A program made the translations under genes and the position numbers. Below the pieces are notes generated by a model, which saw only the letters and a program-made list of their open reading frames with translations, had not been told where the DNA came from and searched no databases. Shown in pieces: positions 1 to 12,212 of a DNA stretch of 64,000 bases. The number at the start of each line of letters is the position of its first letter. Within the stretch, counting starts at the first letter, position 1. Source of the stretch: Hortaea werneckii (taxonomy: Eukaryota > Ascomycota > Dothideomycetes > Mycosphaerellales > Teratosphaeriaceae); assembly GCA_037044905.1 (NCBI GenBank), contig JBAOKB010000077.1, forward strand, positions 682,001 to 746,000, written 5' to 3'.

Positions 1-2104
1 AGTGCTAGTGGGCAAGGTACCGAAGGACTCTCTTGAGCGAGGTGTTGTAGCGCTCATCGAGGTCATGGTGTTAGATCGACTGCTATTGGCACTTAGAGGA
101 ATAGGTGGTGGCGTAGGTCGAATGCTGGTGCCCTCGCCCATATTCTGCAAGATCGTGGCGCCACGCAGCCGTCTGTTGTTGATTGGCTTTGATGGCTGAG
201 TCGGTGTAACCGTTCGACTACTCCAAGCTTTCGACACTCTAGGCGTGTCCTTAACAGATGGAGTCTTCGCTTTGAAGCCCAACAAGTTGCAAATGTTGCG
301 ACATTCCACCATGGTCATGTAGATTTGCGACATTAAACACCGGACAAACAGTGGATCAGTCGCTGAGACGGCTTTGCGTGACTGCTGCCTCAGCTCTCTG
401 ACTGCGGCGCCATATGCTCTAAGAGCTGCCACCGCTGCGTAGACGGCAGGTCGCAGGCTCTGTTCCTCGCCCCTTGTGCCATTTTCGAATGTACCATCGA
501 GCTTGTTAAGCAATCGATCGAGCTCTTCGACATGTGCGTTTGCACTAAACAACTGACGTTCCAAGAAAGGACGCCTCGGAGTGCTGTCTTTGATCCCTCT
601 AGACACTTCGCTGATCGGCCCATGCAATTGGAAACAGCGAGAAGAGCAGTCGCTTGGCCGCTCTGTAGGCGTCGCTCGTTTCAATCTTGGAGTTGCGGTC
701 CTCAGGAAGACTGGACAGTCTTCGCACAGAACTGTCCGACTTCGCGCTCCACCAACCGGGCTGACTGCTCCAGAAGAGTCACCACCACTGCCAGGCGCTA
801 AGAAGCCGTTTAGCGTTGAAACCGAGCTCGTCGCACGTGAATGACTTGGTCTTGAAACGTAATTACTCAATCGTCCAGTGTGTTGATCACCAGCCTCGCC
901 GACTGCGTTTGAGCCGAGCCTCGTCTTGCTTGGCACGAAGCCTTGCCTTCTGGAACGAATGCTGGCAGAAGAAGAGATTGTCTCGCTCCGGCTCCGACTG
1001 ATGTCGTTACCGCCATTCAGGAGTGGAGCAATGCCCGGTCTTCTGACGGATGGCGCATTCGACGACAAGTTTCTAGCATGTGATCGCTGCGGAATAGGAG
1101 GAGGCGGACCATTGGGTGAGCGCGTTTTCAAATTCTCAACATTCTCAATTCCCGCTCACGCTTGGCCGGATCGGAAATCGTCCACTAACCATTCTCTTGG
1201 GCGGCCGGGGCGTGTCGGCGTTGCTCTCGCTGCGAAGGCGTTCAGTACGTTTGGAATGAGCGGGACCGACGTCAGAGGATTCATACCTCACGTCGTCTTC
1301 AGAGTGCGACCGCATCTTCTCACGCACTCCTGCTGCTTCAAAAACCGCTTGACCTGTTGACACACCTCCTTTTCAGATTCAATAGAGACCGCGATATGAT
1401 CCTGAATGGGTTTCAACACGTCCGGAGGCGGAAATTCGATAGGATTCTCGTCAAACTTCAGTTTGCTGAGGCTTGGCATTTCCCCGAGCGCAAACGGAAG
1501 GCGCGTGATTTTGTTCTTTGCGACTGCCAAAAACTTCAGCGATGCCATGTTCCTGATCTCTTCCGGGATAGCGTCGATGTTATTCTTGCTGAGGTCAAGG
1601 ATTCGAGTGCTGAGAGTTGGAGGATCTGCCATTGCTACTTAGTATCCATCCCAAACATGTCAACTCGAGCTCACGGTTGCGCGCGTACCGCCTCCGGAAA
1701 GTGCCTGAGCTTGTTCCATCGTATGTTGAGGTACCTCAGACGGTTGCATTGCACAATCTGACTGGGCACTGCGATCTGGGGATTGTGCGAAAGCGCAAGT
1801 CTACCTGCTATGTCAGCGGTGCTCAAAAGCAACATGCCCACCTCCGCCATTTTTGTCCTGGTTCCGCGCACCTCTCGACTTTGTCCTTGATCAGGGCGAT
1901 GACCTCTACCGGCAATGCATTGATGTTCTTGTGGCTGAGGTCAAGCGTCGCGCCTGTCTGCGACTCCAATCCTCCTGTACCTGTGGCCGACACTTTGGCC
2001 TGCCGTTCTGCATCTGCATCCAACTCTTGTTTGGTGTACTCCACCAGCTGCGAGACCGTCATAGACGACTTCTCGTGGTTCGTCGCAACCGCTTCGGTCG
2101 CCAT
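1..2104 (-). CDS. SOG2: RAM/MOR network leucine-rich-repeat protein (Sog2-like), 3' end outside window, frameshifted
   Basis: LRR scaffold of the RAM/MOR morphogenesis network, which acts with an NDR kinase in cell polarity and separation. Exon 1 (2104-1872) starts MATEAVATNHEK and reads LDLSHKNINALP. Exon 2 (1800-1689) reads RLALSHN and LRYLNIRWNKLRHFP. Exon 3 starts at 1625 with further repeats (ILDLSKNNIDAIP, ITRLPFALGEMP) and KFDENPIEFPPPDVLKP. Introns are 1801-1871 (TAG acceptor) and 1626-1688 (TACTAAG branch site). The downstream part stays open to base 1 and has the conserved helical Sog2 region, e.g. NAHVEELDRLLNKLDGTFEN. Three frame changes are needed: near 1602 (GAATCC where GAAATCC would restore the frame), near 1331 and near 1150. 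The family match is strong. The breaks may be sequence errors, because the frame is open and conserved on both sides of each. Confidence 0.85.
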
Positions 2105-2642
2105 ATCAGCATGTTGAGCCTAGCCAAGGGGAGGTGTAGGAATCGGGCAAGTGAGGAGAAAGTGGTCACCGGACGATTGATTAGGTAGGAGGCGTAAGGT
2201 ACCGTCTAGAGCCATGCAGGAACCAACGGCCCGTGCAGGGTCTCAAAGGACCGTCTGGCTAAACGGAATCTCCACCCCGCGTCTCAGGTCACGTGCATTC
2301 TACCAGCGGCGCCTGCGTGACAGCGGCAATGTCAGGAAGAGAGGACAGAGATATCTACAACATAGATCATATCGGGTGATGAGGTTGCGCGACTGCTGTC
2401 AAGTAAGGCCTGACTGTCGCACAAAAACGCCAGATTCGCTGGCGAAGCGCGTGCGAAGTATGCATGCATGTCGACCGTTACAATCGTGGAAAAAGCTTCC
2501 AGATGAAAGCTCCAGTTCCACCTCCTATCGTCCTCCGCGATGCCAAGCCGTTTTGGGCAGCCACGCCACGCCACGCCAGGCCACGCGCCACCCCTGACCA
2601 ACCTCTTCTTCAAACCTATCACGCTTATCATTCCATGGCTCG
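2105..2642. other. Intergenic, shared 5' region of SOG2 (-) and AIM22 (+)
   Basis: Divergent promoter region of 538 bp. Around 2565-2590 there is a short run of GCCACGC-type repeats. Short ORFs here lack coding character and I see no other gene. Confidence 0.5.
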
Positions 2643-3926
2643 ATGATCACCAGCACGCGCCCATGGACACGGGCGCGATTGAGCAAGCGGCCATTCGCGT
2701 CTCGAAGATGGCTGTCGCAATCCGCATTGGGCCGTCTGGCTGAGCCCGTCCAGTCTTACATCTCGACCTCTCGAGATCCTTACCTCAATCTATCAATTGA
2801 GCACCACCTTTTACAAAAATCCGCTCCGGAGTCTGCGGTCCTGTTCCTGTACATCAATCGGCCTAGTATAATCATTGGACGAAATCAGAATCCATGGGTA
2901 GAGGCCAATCTTGCGCTTTTAGACCCAGCTCGCCACAGTCACCCTGAAACCGAACCACCGGGCCTAGGAGTTGTGGATCTTGTTCGGCGCCGTAGCGGAG
3001 GTGGTACCGTCTTCCACGATGAAGGCAATGTCAACTGGACGGTCATCAGCCCACCGAAGACTTCACGCGAGACAAGCATGCCGAGATGGTAGTCCGAGCG
3101 CTGAGAAGCTGCGACGTCGATAGATCCAGAGTCAACGAACGCCACGATATCGTGCTGGACCAAGGTGCACGTGCTATCGAAGCTGGGTCCGATGACACGC
3201 ACAGCACGCCGTACATGAGCGACAGTGGAAACCCTAGACCGCTCAAAGTTTCCGGGTCAGCGTACAAGCTCACCAGGCAAAGAGCGCTACATCACGGGAC
3301 TTGTCTCCTTTCAAGTCCGAATCTCAATGTCATCCCTGACTATCTCCATTCTCCTGCAAAGCCATTCATCTCCGCTCGGGGCGTTGAAAGTGTCAGCTCA
3401 CCAGTGGGAAACATTCTTCTCAACAAGGATCGCTTCATATCAACTGTTCAAGAACAATTCGCCCGACTGTACGGCGTGGGGAATAAGCCTCAGGCGGTCG
3501 ATGAGGCATGGCTGGAGCACGATGCTATTCGAAAGGGCTATGACGAGATGAGGGTAAGCACAATGTCGATTGTCACGAGGCTTCTGCTGACCACACTCCT
3601 AGTCCCTTGAATGGACCTACCTACAAACGCCGCAGTTCACTGTGTCCAATGCTTCTGATAACGAAGCCAGGATTCACTTCGAGCTGTCTGTCCGAAACGG
3701 CGCGATAAATGGTGGGTTTGTCTGTGAAGTCGGCGAAGACCAGCCTAAGATCGACATTTCCCCAAGCACGATTGGCCAGAGGTTGCATGAAGTCCAGGAC
3801 TTCGATTCGTTCATCTCCAGGGCATTTCCGACGCTCGGTGCGCCAGAAGGTTCCCAACTGAGCGCATGGCTGCACAGAATGCTCCCAAATCCGGCTTACT
3901 TCACTCAGAAAGAAAAGACCTCGTGA
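2643..3926 (+). CDS. AIM22: Mitochondrial lipoate-protein ligase (LplA/Aim22-like), one frameshift
   Basis: Transfers lipoate or octanoate to lipoyl-dependent mitochondrial enzymes. The Arg-rich N-terminus (RLSKRPFASRRWL) resembles a mitochondrial presequence and supports the 2643 start. The family signature RRSGGGTVFHDEGNVNWT is followed by VNERHDIVLDQG and the lysine motif KVSGSAYKLTRQRALHHG. A 49 bp intron, 3554-3602, joins GYDEMR to SLEWTY; exon 2 ends at 3926. Near 3057 the frame breaks (PPK then out of frame). One extra A in the AA run would restore DFTRDKHAEMVVRAL, giving about 411 aa, which is normal for the family. I infer an indel error or a very recent mutation. The gene converges on the wax-synthase-like gene with a gap of only 52 bp. 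Confidence 0.85.
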
Positions 3927-3978
3927 GATTTTGAGCATGCCTGAATTGACGAGCTGTTTATGTGAACACTGTATAATA

Positions 3979-5636
3979 TTATTTACCTGCCATCTCACCC
4001 ACGAGACCCGCATTTACCCAGCCTCGTGCAAAATTCCGACCACTGAACAGCAAAACAGCTATCCACCAGATCCGTCCAACTAACGGATCATACCAAGAAT
4101 AAAGTGGCCATCCGGCTTTCTTCCGACAGGAAATTGCGATTCTCTTGACAACCTCTTCCACTACCACCGCAACCCCATTAGAGATGAAAAAGATCCCCTC
4201 GCCACGTGCTTTGCTCCAGTCTCCCGCCAAAACGCTACGAACTGAGAATGAGTGCACAAAAGCACTGCTCAAAAGCCCCCAATGACCTTTCCAATGTCCG
4301 CACGCTGGTCTGGCCCTTTACCAGTGAGCTTGCGCTCCAACCACTCACCCGGCCAAACGCCGTATACGAGGAAAAGTCTCGCGAAAAGTCGATGCCAGCC
4401 GTAGCTCCAGAACGCCCGCACTGATGTGATGTCCCAAATCCGCGTAGTGTACAAGGGTGGGAAGAAGGCAAAAGGCGAGGGCGCAAGCGGCGCGCATACG
4501 ATCGCGAACGCGCTGTGCGCCAGTGAGAATGCTACCATCAGAAAGGCTCCAAGTGCAGCCGTGAGGCCAAGTTGCATCGGTAATGATAACCTCTCGTCGA
4601 AACGCGAGGGGCCGTTAAACGGTATAGGATCCCCGGAGGGCTGAGGTAGGTGTCGTAAGTGTACTTGATGAAGACCAAGCATGTCGCCATGATGGGCAGT
4701 ACGTGTACGCAGATGCTGTGGATGCGGTTCCCGACAGTCGGCAACCAGGTCTTCTTTGTATGCCGCACATCCGCAGTCGTCCATGTGAAACTGTTGAGGA
4801 GAAACTGTCAGTCTAATCCAACGGAACATCTAAAGAAACATCCCAAACTCACCCCATGCCACGCATACTCAGTTCCAGTTCCAGCGCCCAGCTCGCCCGA
4901 TCAATAAAGGAATGCGGCCATCCATCCTCAGGCGTCTCAAGCTGATAAACCGGCTCTTTCTTCGGCCCCGAAAGCGTCCTTGACAACGTCTCCATCGCCG
5001 CATTCGCCCGCGCACTCGCACTCGCGCCGTTAGGAAAATAACTATCCAACGGCATCGAAGGCCTGCGATCCCAAGACGACGGAGGCGGTGTCATAGCGCC
5101 TCCATCAGCAAACCCCACCCGCTTCTTACTCGTATTCGCCGCCGACGAAGAAGAAGAAGCGGAAGACGCCACAACGTCCACCTCCTCGTCGACGACGCCG
5201 GCGGTCGTTCCACCGCCGGCGTCTCCACCCGCGGCCGATGCTCGTACTGCACCCTGCGCGGAATATGTCCGAACAGCATCGGCGAGATGAAAAACGCATC
5301 GAGAACCCTACACCCACCGTACAACCCCACCAGACTCAGCTGGTAATTCAATCCAATGCTCTGCGGGATATAATACGCCAGCGGCATCCGGAAGAACAGG
5401 ATCCCGGCGAACAAGGCCAGGATGTTGCGTAGCAAGCGGATAGTCACGGTATCCACTGCCTGCGGTGGCGGGGGCGGGAGGAAGAGCAAGGCCACGTAGT
5501 ACATCAACGGGGGCAGGATGATGGCTTCCAGACTTATGGGTTTGGTGCCGGGGATAGGATGCAGGCCTTGGCGGGGTTCGTCCGTGGTGAGGAAGGTGAG
5601 GGCGCTTTGCCAGACGTTGGCTGCTGGCGAGGCCAT
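3979..5636 (-). CDS. Wax synthase domain (MBOAT-like) membrane protein, three frameshifts
   Basis: Probable membrane-bound O-acyltransferase of the fungal wax-synthase-domain family; the substrate is not predictable. Exon 1 (5636-4853) starts MASPAANVWQSAL with several hydrophobic segments (AIILPPLMYYVALLFLPP, ILALFAGILFF) and then GGCRVLDAFFISP and IPRRVQYEHRP. The intron is 4791-4852. Exon 2 carries FTWTTADVRHTKKTW and TYDTYL, the conserved FWSYGWHRLFARLF segment with a histidine typical of these enzymes, and a C-terminal membrane stretch ending GEMAGK. Frame breaks lie near 5208, near 4645 and near 4273. Each is repaired by one extra base in a short run (G, C and T respectively), giving about 532 aa. 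Family assignment is good and enzymatic role is inferred only. Confidence 0.75.
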
Positions 5637-6612
5637 GGTTGGATGGATCTTGTTTTGCGAAACCAGTGTTACTTTTGCTTCTTTCTTAGTAATGATTGAG
5701 GACTAGAATTTTAAAAGAGACGTCCGCTAGCGATGGACGCAAAAATCCTCCGGATCCTTTGCAGATTCCATCCGTTTTCCCTTTGCAAAGCGAGAACATC
5801 AAAGTCGAAGACCACGGCGTGGTTGGAATACCCGTCAAAAAAGAGAGAGAGAAAGCTTAAGACGCGGACCAGTGACGTTACGAGGACTTCTTCTGGATCG
5901 AAAAGCCAAACTTGGCGATCATCGGACCCCCCAACCAAAACGTCTCGTTTCCCCACATTCCCAGATCTCGGGAATTTTAAGCTTATCGTCATCTCTAACC
6001 AATTTAACATCAAATCCACCTTTTCTAGTCCTTCGCCTTAGAAAACATCTGTATAGAAAGGTTCTTGGGCGAGGGTCTTCACATGGAAAATCACTTTCGA
6101 TGGACGAGAAACGTAAGAGACAGGACAATTCGTAGACGGAAAGAAAAAGACAGCTTGATAGATCATCAGGTCTTTTTCATGATCGCGCAAGGAAAATCAG
6201 CAGAAGCAGGATTGATAACAGGAGAAATTCCCTTTCCTACACTCTCATCACTTTTATCGAAGAAAAAAAAAAAAAAAAAAAAAAAAAGGGCATTCTGCAC
6301 TGCAACATTTGCCCTTTCCCCCCTCCCCCTCTTCCCTATTCCCGCAGATTCAACCCTATTGAGAAAACCCAGAAACGCCCTCGCTATGCAACATGCAACT
6401 CCCTAGTACAACTTGCTTTTGAAATAAGAATCGTATCAATCACCACCCCCTTCCCTTCTTACCCCAATACTTCTCCTCGTCTTCCCCATTCCTTAATCAG
6501 ACATAGGAAAAAGCATGTCAAGCCTGGTTCTGATGATCCAACAAACTCGTCCTCTGTCCCTTCATTGCATGAATTGTCTGCCACCGTACTCCTACCTTTT
6601 ACCCATCCCCAC
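5637..6612. other. Intergenic between wax-synthase-like gene and sepH 3' end
   Basis: Contains the 5' region of the wax-synthase-like gene and the presumed sepH 3' UTR. A 25-base A run lies at 6263-6287. Small plus-strand ORFs here look non-coding. Confidence 0.4.
6263..6287 (+). repeat. Poly(A) tract, 25 bases
   Basis: Uninterrupted A run seen directly. It lies downstream of the sepH stop on the opposite strand and could be a simple-sequence tract or an old retroposed tail. No target-site duplication was recognised. Confidence 0.7.
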
Positions 6613-9600
6613 TCACCTGTCGTCTGCGCCGCGCATTCGCCACGGCAGTCGTACTCCGCGTATTCGCGCTGGGCGGGACATGCGTAGGGGAAAACGTATC
6701 ACTGTCCTGGAATTGAGCGAAACCTTCTCTGCTGCACCAGATGTTGTCGTCGTCGAAGTCGCCGTACTAGGCCTTCCCGAACCGGCCTGCGACGGCGCAA
6801 GGCTGAGACGGCTCGGACGTCGTTCCTGAGACGGTTTGTTGGTGTTGAGGAGGCTGGAGCGTGCAGGCGGTGGCGGCATTCGGCCGGTTTTGGCGGGGAC
6901 GACGGAGGCGGCTGAGTTGCTGTTGTATTGGCTTGCGCTGCTGGAGGGGCGAGGAGCGCCGCTGTCGCCGCGGCTGACGGGGCGGCTACCAGGACGGTAA
7001 GGGGATGAAGGGGCCGGTGGTCTTGTACGGGACAGGTCCATGCCGAAGTCGAAGTACCCGCTACTTCCTCGCGCGGCGACGGAGGCGCGATCGCTGGCTG
7101 CTGCTGTGACAGGTGTAAATGCACTACCGCTGCCGCTACCACCACCGGAAATGACCACAGGCGACGTCATCTGACTGCTGGAACTCCTACGTAGGCCAGC
7201 AAAGCGCGCTGCGCCAGGTGTGGTGAGCACAGACCGATTGCACATCTCGACCAACTCCTTCGCCATCTCGCGGACCAGGATGGCCTGGTCTGTCTTGGCC
7301 AGCTCGTCAATGCTCTCCAGCAAACCGTATCGTTGGATCAGAGCGCCTTCTTCTTCGCTCGCTTCGCAGATGCTCCTTAGCACGCGCAGCAAATTCAATC
7401 GAACTAAGGGCTTCTTGGCGTGTAGTTTGATCGCTGCGCGCTCGAAGAGACTCTGTCTTCCTAGGCTCGCTGCTACCAGTTTGCTCAGCCGTAGCAGTTT
7501 CTGTAACGGCTCTAGCAGGTTCTCAAAGGCATCGCCTTTGCTCTCATTGAAGCACTGCACGATGGCATCGCTGAAAGCCGAGTTACTCAACAAATGTTCT
7601 TCCACCTTGGCCGTCTCCTCCTGCAGCCAGATGAAGATCGCGTCGAGGGCCGTCACGGCCCAGTATTGGTCGGCAAGCAGACTAACGTAGAATTGAAGAC
7701 CCTTGTTCTGCCACAGCACTTTACGGCCAACCTTGCCGCTGTGAGCCATGTCGCACAGGATTGGCAGAGCGAACTCCTTCAGAGGCCGCTCAGTCTGGAT
7801 GATTCGCTGTAGAAGTGGTATCACGCCCGAAAGCGCTGCGTCTTCCTGCCGCGCTTTGCTGAGACGGCAAGATTGTACATGGTATTCAGCACCTGGTTAC
7901 TGATCTCCCGGAAATGCGGTGCGTTGATGCTAGCGTTGAGAAGGTCGGTGAGGACTTCAATCGCATTGCTATTCTGCAACGCATCCAGTGTCGTCTGCAG
8001 CATTGACAGTTCTTGATGAACTTCAGCATAGTAATCTGATGCTGCGGACTCATCCTGCGCAAGTCTTTCAGCACGCGCTTAAGCACCATGCGGTCGGCCA
8101 CGGTCTCCTTGACGTGGTTTTCCGCCTGGCTGAAAAGAAGGAAGATATTCACGATCCTGCCTCAAACACCTCTGCAAGCTCTCCCTCTTCGTCTAAGACC
8201 CGGTTGAGCACCAGCGAAAGTGGGTAGAGCACCGAGCTTCTGCTAAAGATTCGGCAAAAGTCATTCTTCGGCGTGGGACCCTGCAGTTCGAAGACGCTCC
8301 AGACGCCGTTAACGCCGAGCAAAACGAGTTCACGGCCAGCTTCGGTATCGTAGTCTTCCTCTAAGAATTCCACCAGCACGTTCAGTCCACCGCATGAAAC
8401 GAACATCTGTAGCGTCAGCGTGCTCGTTTGATACATCATCCGCACGAACGCTGCAGCCTCCAAGCGGATCTCCGAACTGAACTTCTTGTGCGCAAATTTG
8501 CTGATGATAGGGATACCACCGACAAAGCATAGATTCTCTTGCACTTCGACATTGTCGCTGATGATGCAATTGACGATCCTCAGGAGCCGGAGATTGTGTC
8601 GGATCGTCTGCAAGTTTCCAGAATCTCGAGAATGGGCAGCATTCCATGGCTACTAACAATCACGCTCTTGACATCCGGGCTCTCAAACAGAATTTGAAGA
8701 AGTTCGTCGACAATGTCGACGAGCTCATCCTCTGGCCGACTGAGTTTGAGCTCGGAGACCAAATTCTCGACCAGCATGCACAGCCGGCGCATGCTTGTCC
8801 CTTGCGACATTCGACTCCAGGTCCACTTCATCCAGTTCCTCTTCCAATGCAGCAAAGGGGTCGTCTTCGCTATCATCTTCGTCGTCGGCTGGTGGCCACG
8901 ACATACTCGTGACGAGTTTCAGCGAGCCATTATCCGATCCAGCGCTTCCACTACCGATACTGCCGGAGTTCGGTGAGCGCTGCTTGATCGCTTGTAGTTG
9001 GATCGGCACATGATTGTTCTGCTCGCCAAAGACATCTGTGAAATCTTCATCTTCTTCATCCTCTGCATACTTCTGAATCTCGACCGAGCTCCTTGTCCGT
9101 TTCATGGCAGCCGCATCGTGCACGAGACTAGTTGGCGTATGCGTTCTACGACCGACACTACCTCCCAATTTCGTAAGATCTTTGGATCGAAAGGGACGAC
9201 TGGGAGAGAAGCCGGCGAGCTTGCGCTGGAAGGCGGCTTCGTCGTCGGCGACGAGATCGGAATAGTCTTCTTCGTGCTCCTCGATGAATCGATCTTTGTT
9301 CGCTTGCGCAGGGACAGGAGGCTTTTTGACAGGGGCTGCTGCGAGCGGAACCTGTTTTGCTCTGGATGCAGCCGTTGGTCTTTGCGCGCCAGCTGGACGC
9401 AAAATCTGTGTCTTTGGTTGCAAGTCCTTACTTGGTCTTCTCTGCATGCGATCACCTTGGCGAGGTGCAGCCAGACTTGCAGCCAGGCTTGAAGGAGGTT
9501 TGTGCTTTAATTTCGTCGCTCGTTGCTCGAGGACCATAGAATGGACGAACAGTCTCCACTGCGTCGCCCTTTGCGAGTTGCAGCGGTGACTTCACAGTCA

Positions 9601-10970
9601 GGCTACCCTCAAATTCGTCATCCCATTCCTCAACCTTCCCATCGAGCTCAGGCGTTGAATCCTGCGCATACTGCTTGAGCTTTTCAGCCGTGAACAATCC
9701 TGCAAAATTATCCTGTGGCTTGTGATGGTCAGGCAACTTTAGCCCAGCCATGGATGAAGAAAGCGCCTCGAAATCATTGTCCCAGTTGTCTTTAGAGTCA
9801 TCGCTTTCAGGCGAGGCATACAGCTTAGCTTGCTCGCCACGTTGATGACCAAACTGAAGCCCGGGCGCCCTAGTGGGGCCGGATGGAGTCTCCAATCTTG
9901 ATTTCGTGCCACCGACCGCCTCCTGCCCGAGCGTTGCCACGCCGACCGCGTAATGTTGCATTCTTAGCTTGTGGCGACATTTCAGCCAGTCGTTCCACTC
10001 TTGAATTGCTTGCACTGCTTCTTCATGTGAGACCGGCTCCGTATTGCCCTTCTTCGTATTCAGAATCCAGGGATGCTTCAGCAGTCTGAGTGCCGAGACG
10101 CGCAGATTCGGATCTTTTTGAAAACACTGCATAAGAAAGTCCCTCACTAAAGGACTGCACCCTCCGGAAGGGGTGGGTGATCATCGTTCACAATCCTGAA
10201 AAGTGCCGGCATAGGTGCGAACTTGTGGTAAGGTGGTTTGCCGTCCAGTAATTCTATCACTGTACAGCCCAAACTCCAAATGTCGCTTGCGGTCGATGCG
10301 CCAGATAGTTCTATCACCTCTGGTGCCATCCAATATGGTGTACCAACCACACTGCCTTCTGATAGCCCCTGGGCCTTCGTCGCTACACCAAAATCAGCCA
10401 GTTTGACCAGGCCTTCTTTGGTGGTGAGGATGTTCGCTCCTTTGATGTCTCTGTGTATGACACCCTGATCGTGCAAGAACAGCAACCCCTGCAGCACCTG
10501 CGCTGTATAAAGACTGACCAGATTCTCCGGGAACTTGCCGAAGTTCTTACAGATGGAGTGCAGTGATCCATTTTCGCAGTACTCCAGAATGATGTATAGA
10601 GCGTCCGGTGAGTTGACAAAGCCTTGGTACTTGACGATGTTGGGATGGTTGAGGTTCTTGAGCAGGTCAATCTCCTGCATAATAATATTAAGCTCGGACT
10701 TGGGTAGGTTCGAGAGAGAGACCTGTTTGATAGCAACGGTCTCGCCGGTGCTCCAATTGAGGGCACGGTAGACGGCTCCAGATGCACCTTTGCCCAAGCA
10801 ATCGCCGAGTTGCTGGGATGTGTTAGCTTCCATCTTCTTACCATGCACGGTTGCGAACAAGGTGCAAACAGGGAGACCGGCGACGTAGAGGGACTAGCCC
10901 GCGGTCTCGGCCATGTCTTAGACATGGAACTTCGTCCTGCCATGCTCGCTACCACGCTGCTTTGCAACAT
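6613..10970 (-). CDS. sepH: SIN-pathway protein kinase SepH (Cdc7/Cdc15 type), multiply frameshifted
   Basis: Ser/Thr kinase at the head of the septation initiation network. The kinase domain (10860-about 10030) shows GKGASGAVY, VAIKQV, HRDIKGANIL, DFGVATKAQG and GTPYWMAPEVIE. The middle part has the family-typical acidic segment and TRSSVEIQKYAEDEEDEDFTD. The large C-terminal helical region (ENLCFVGGIPIISKFAHKKF, FVSCGGLNVLVEFLEEDYD, TERPLKEFALPILCDMAHSG) matches sepH orthologues, followed by a Ser/Pro-rich tail. About eight frame changes are needed, near 10872, 10156, 9480, 8838, 8605, 8160, 8008 and 7868; most are repaired by one base in a two- or three-base run. Sequence on both sides of each break is well conserved. 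Either the sequence has indel errors or this copy is a very young pseudogene. The start may lie further upstream (see the 11108-11427 entry). Confidence 0.85.
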
Positions 10971-11107
10971 CGCCGTCCGGTACTTAAGGATCTTTCACTT
11001 ACAAAGTTTCTCAAGCCCTCTACCTCCTTCGCAGCCCTCTGTGTTGTCCCATCTTTACTCGGACCCTTCTCTCTCATCATGATCCCAGCGCTGGTCTGCC
11101 TCCTCAC

Positions 11108-11427
11108 CATCTTGCCTCGCGGCTTCTCGTCTGCAGCACTGCTCGGTCCGTTTTCTTATCCGAGTTCCCTCTCGACCTCGTCTGGTTCTGCAGCCTCGCT
11201 GGCACGGCCCCGCTCTGCGACGTCTTCGGAGTGCCAGTGGCGGAAACTGGCTGGCCTTTCGGTGTGCCTCCTCTTGCCGAAGAGCTTGAAGGCGGGCGCT
11301 TCAAACCGGCCGCAGAGCCTGGCCGCCTCGACGCCGTGGAGGGGGTTCCGGCAGTACGCGGCCTCTGCTGCTGCTGGCCAGGCGGGCCCCGCTGGGTGAC
11401 GGGCGGAGATGGCAACGGCGGCGGCAT
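11108..11427 (-). CDS. Possible first exon of sepH, Pro/Ser/Arg-rich
   Basis: Open frame starting MPPPLPSPPVTQR, low-complexity and basic (SSSSARGGTPKGQPVSATG). A GTGAGG donor at 11107 and a CAG acceptor ending at 10957 would splice it in frame to the segment MAGRSSMSKTWPRPR that precedes the sepH kinase domain. No convincing branch site is visible. It could also be non-coding or a separate small ORF. The junction is my inference. Confidence 0.35.
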
Positions 11428-12212
11428 TGCAGCGGTTACCGGGCCCGTCGTCCCAAGTGAAAAGAAGAATAGAGCCTGAACAAGGAGAAAGGCGGTTCCT
11501 GCGCCTGTGCTGGTGTGGTCATGGCAGCCTTACACGGTCCAGGCCAGTGCTGCTGGTTCGTAGGTTGCAACGGTGATCAACGCTCCCCCAAAACGGGCAG
11601 GCGCAAAGCAGAAGCAGGGCAGCTTAGCATCTACACTGCCACTGTCCAGTACCCGACCGGGGTTCGATGCAGGACCTTGTAATATAGACCAGGTCCAAGC
11701 AGACTACCTGGCTGCTATGTATGAATGTTGACCGGAGGGGGCCCACGCGCTGCGGTGAACAGGAACAGAGTTTCGTAGATGCATCTCGTCGCCTCGCACG
11801 CTGGCCCCAAGCGCATGGATAATGCTGGTACAGCCCTGCCGCAGCGCGCTTATCGGTTCAGAAGCCGAGAGGGCTCGGAGGGGCAGCCTGGCAGCCTTGG
11901 AGCTCTTTGCTAACCGCCCGCGTCTCCCCGGGTGCCCGATGCCCGATGCACCGCGAAGCCTCCAGCGGCCAGCCAATGGCTCCGGAGACAGCCGGTCGAA
12001 TGAAGCAAGCGGCTGCTACACGTGCCCGACCTGCTATGGTTGGTCTATGGGAAATGCCTTACTCGTCACTCTTTTCTTGCCTTTCCCCTTCGTGGCTGAG
12101 ACTTTTGAGGACGTAGGAGGCTCTTTAAAGGAACAACAGGAACTCTCACAGGCCACTGAACGTGAACGACCGCAAGTGAAAAGCCCACCCGCAAACCCAC
12201 CCAACCGCAACC
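11428..12212. other. Intergenic, divergent region upstream of sepH and VTC1
   Basis: GC-rich 785 bp region. ORFs on both strands overlap without coding character. The part nearest 12212 should hold the VTC1 promoter and 5' UTR. No specific site is recognised. Confidence 0.4.

Noticed and set aside
11630..11700. Possible tRNA because of GGGGTTCGATGC (B-box-like)
   Set aside because: No pairing T-arm, acceptor stem or A-box can be drawn around it.
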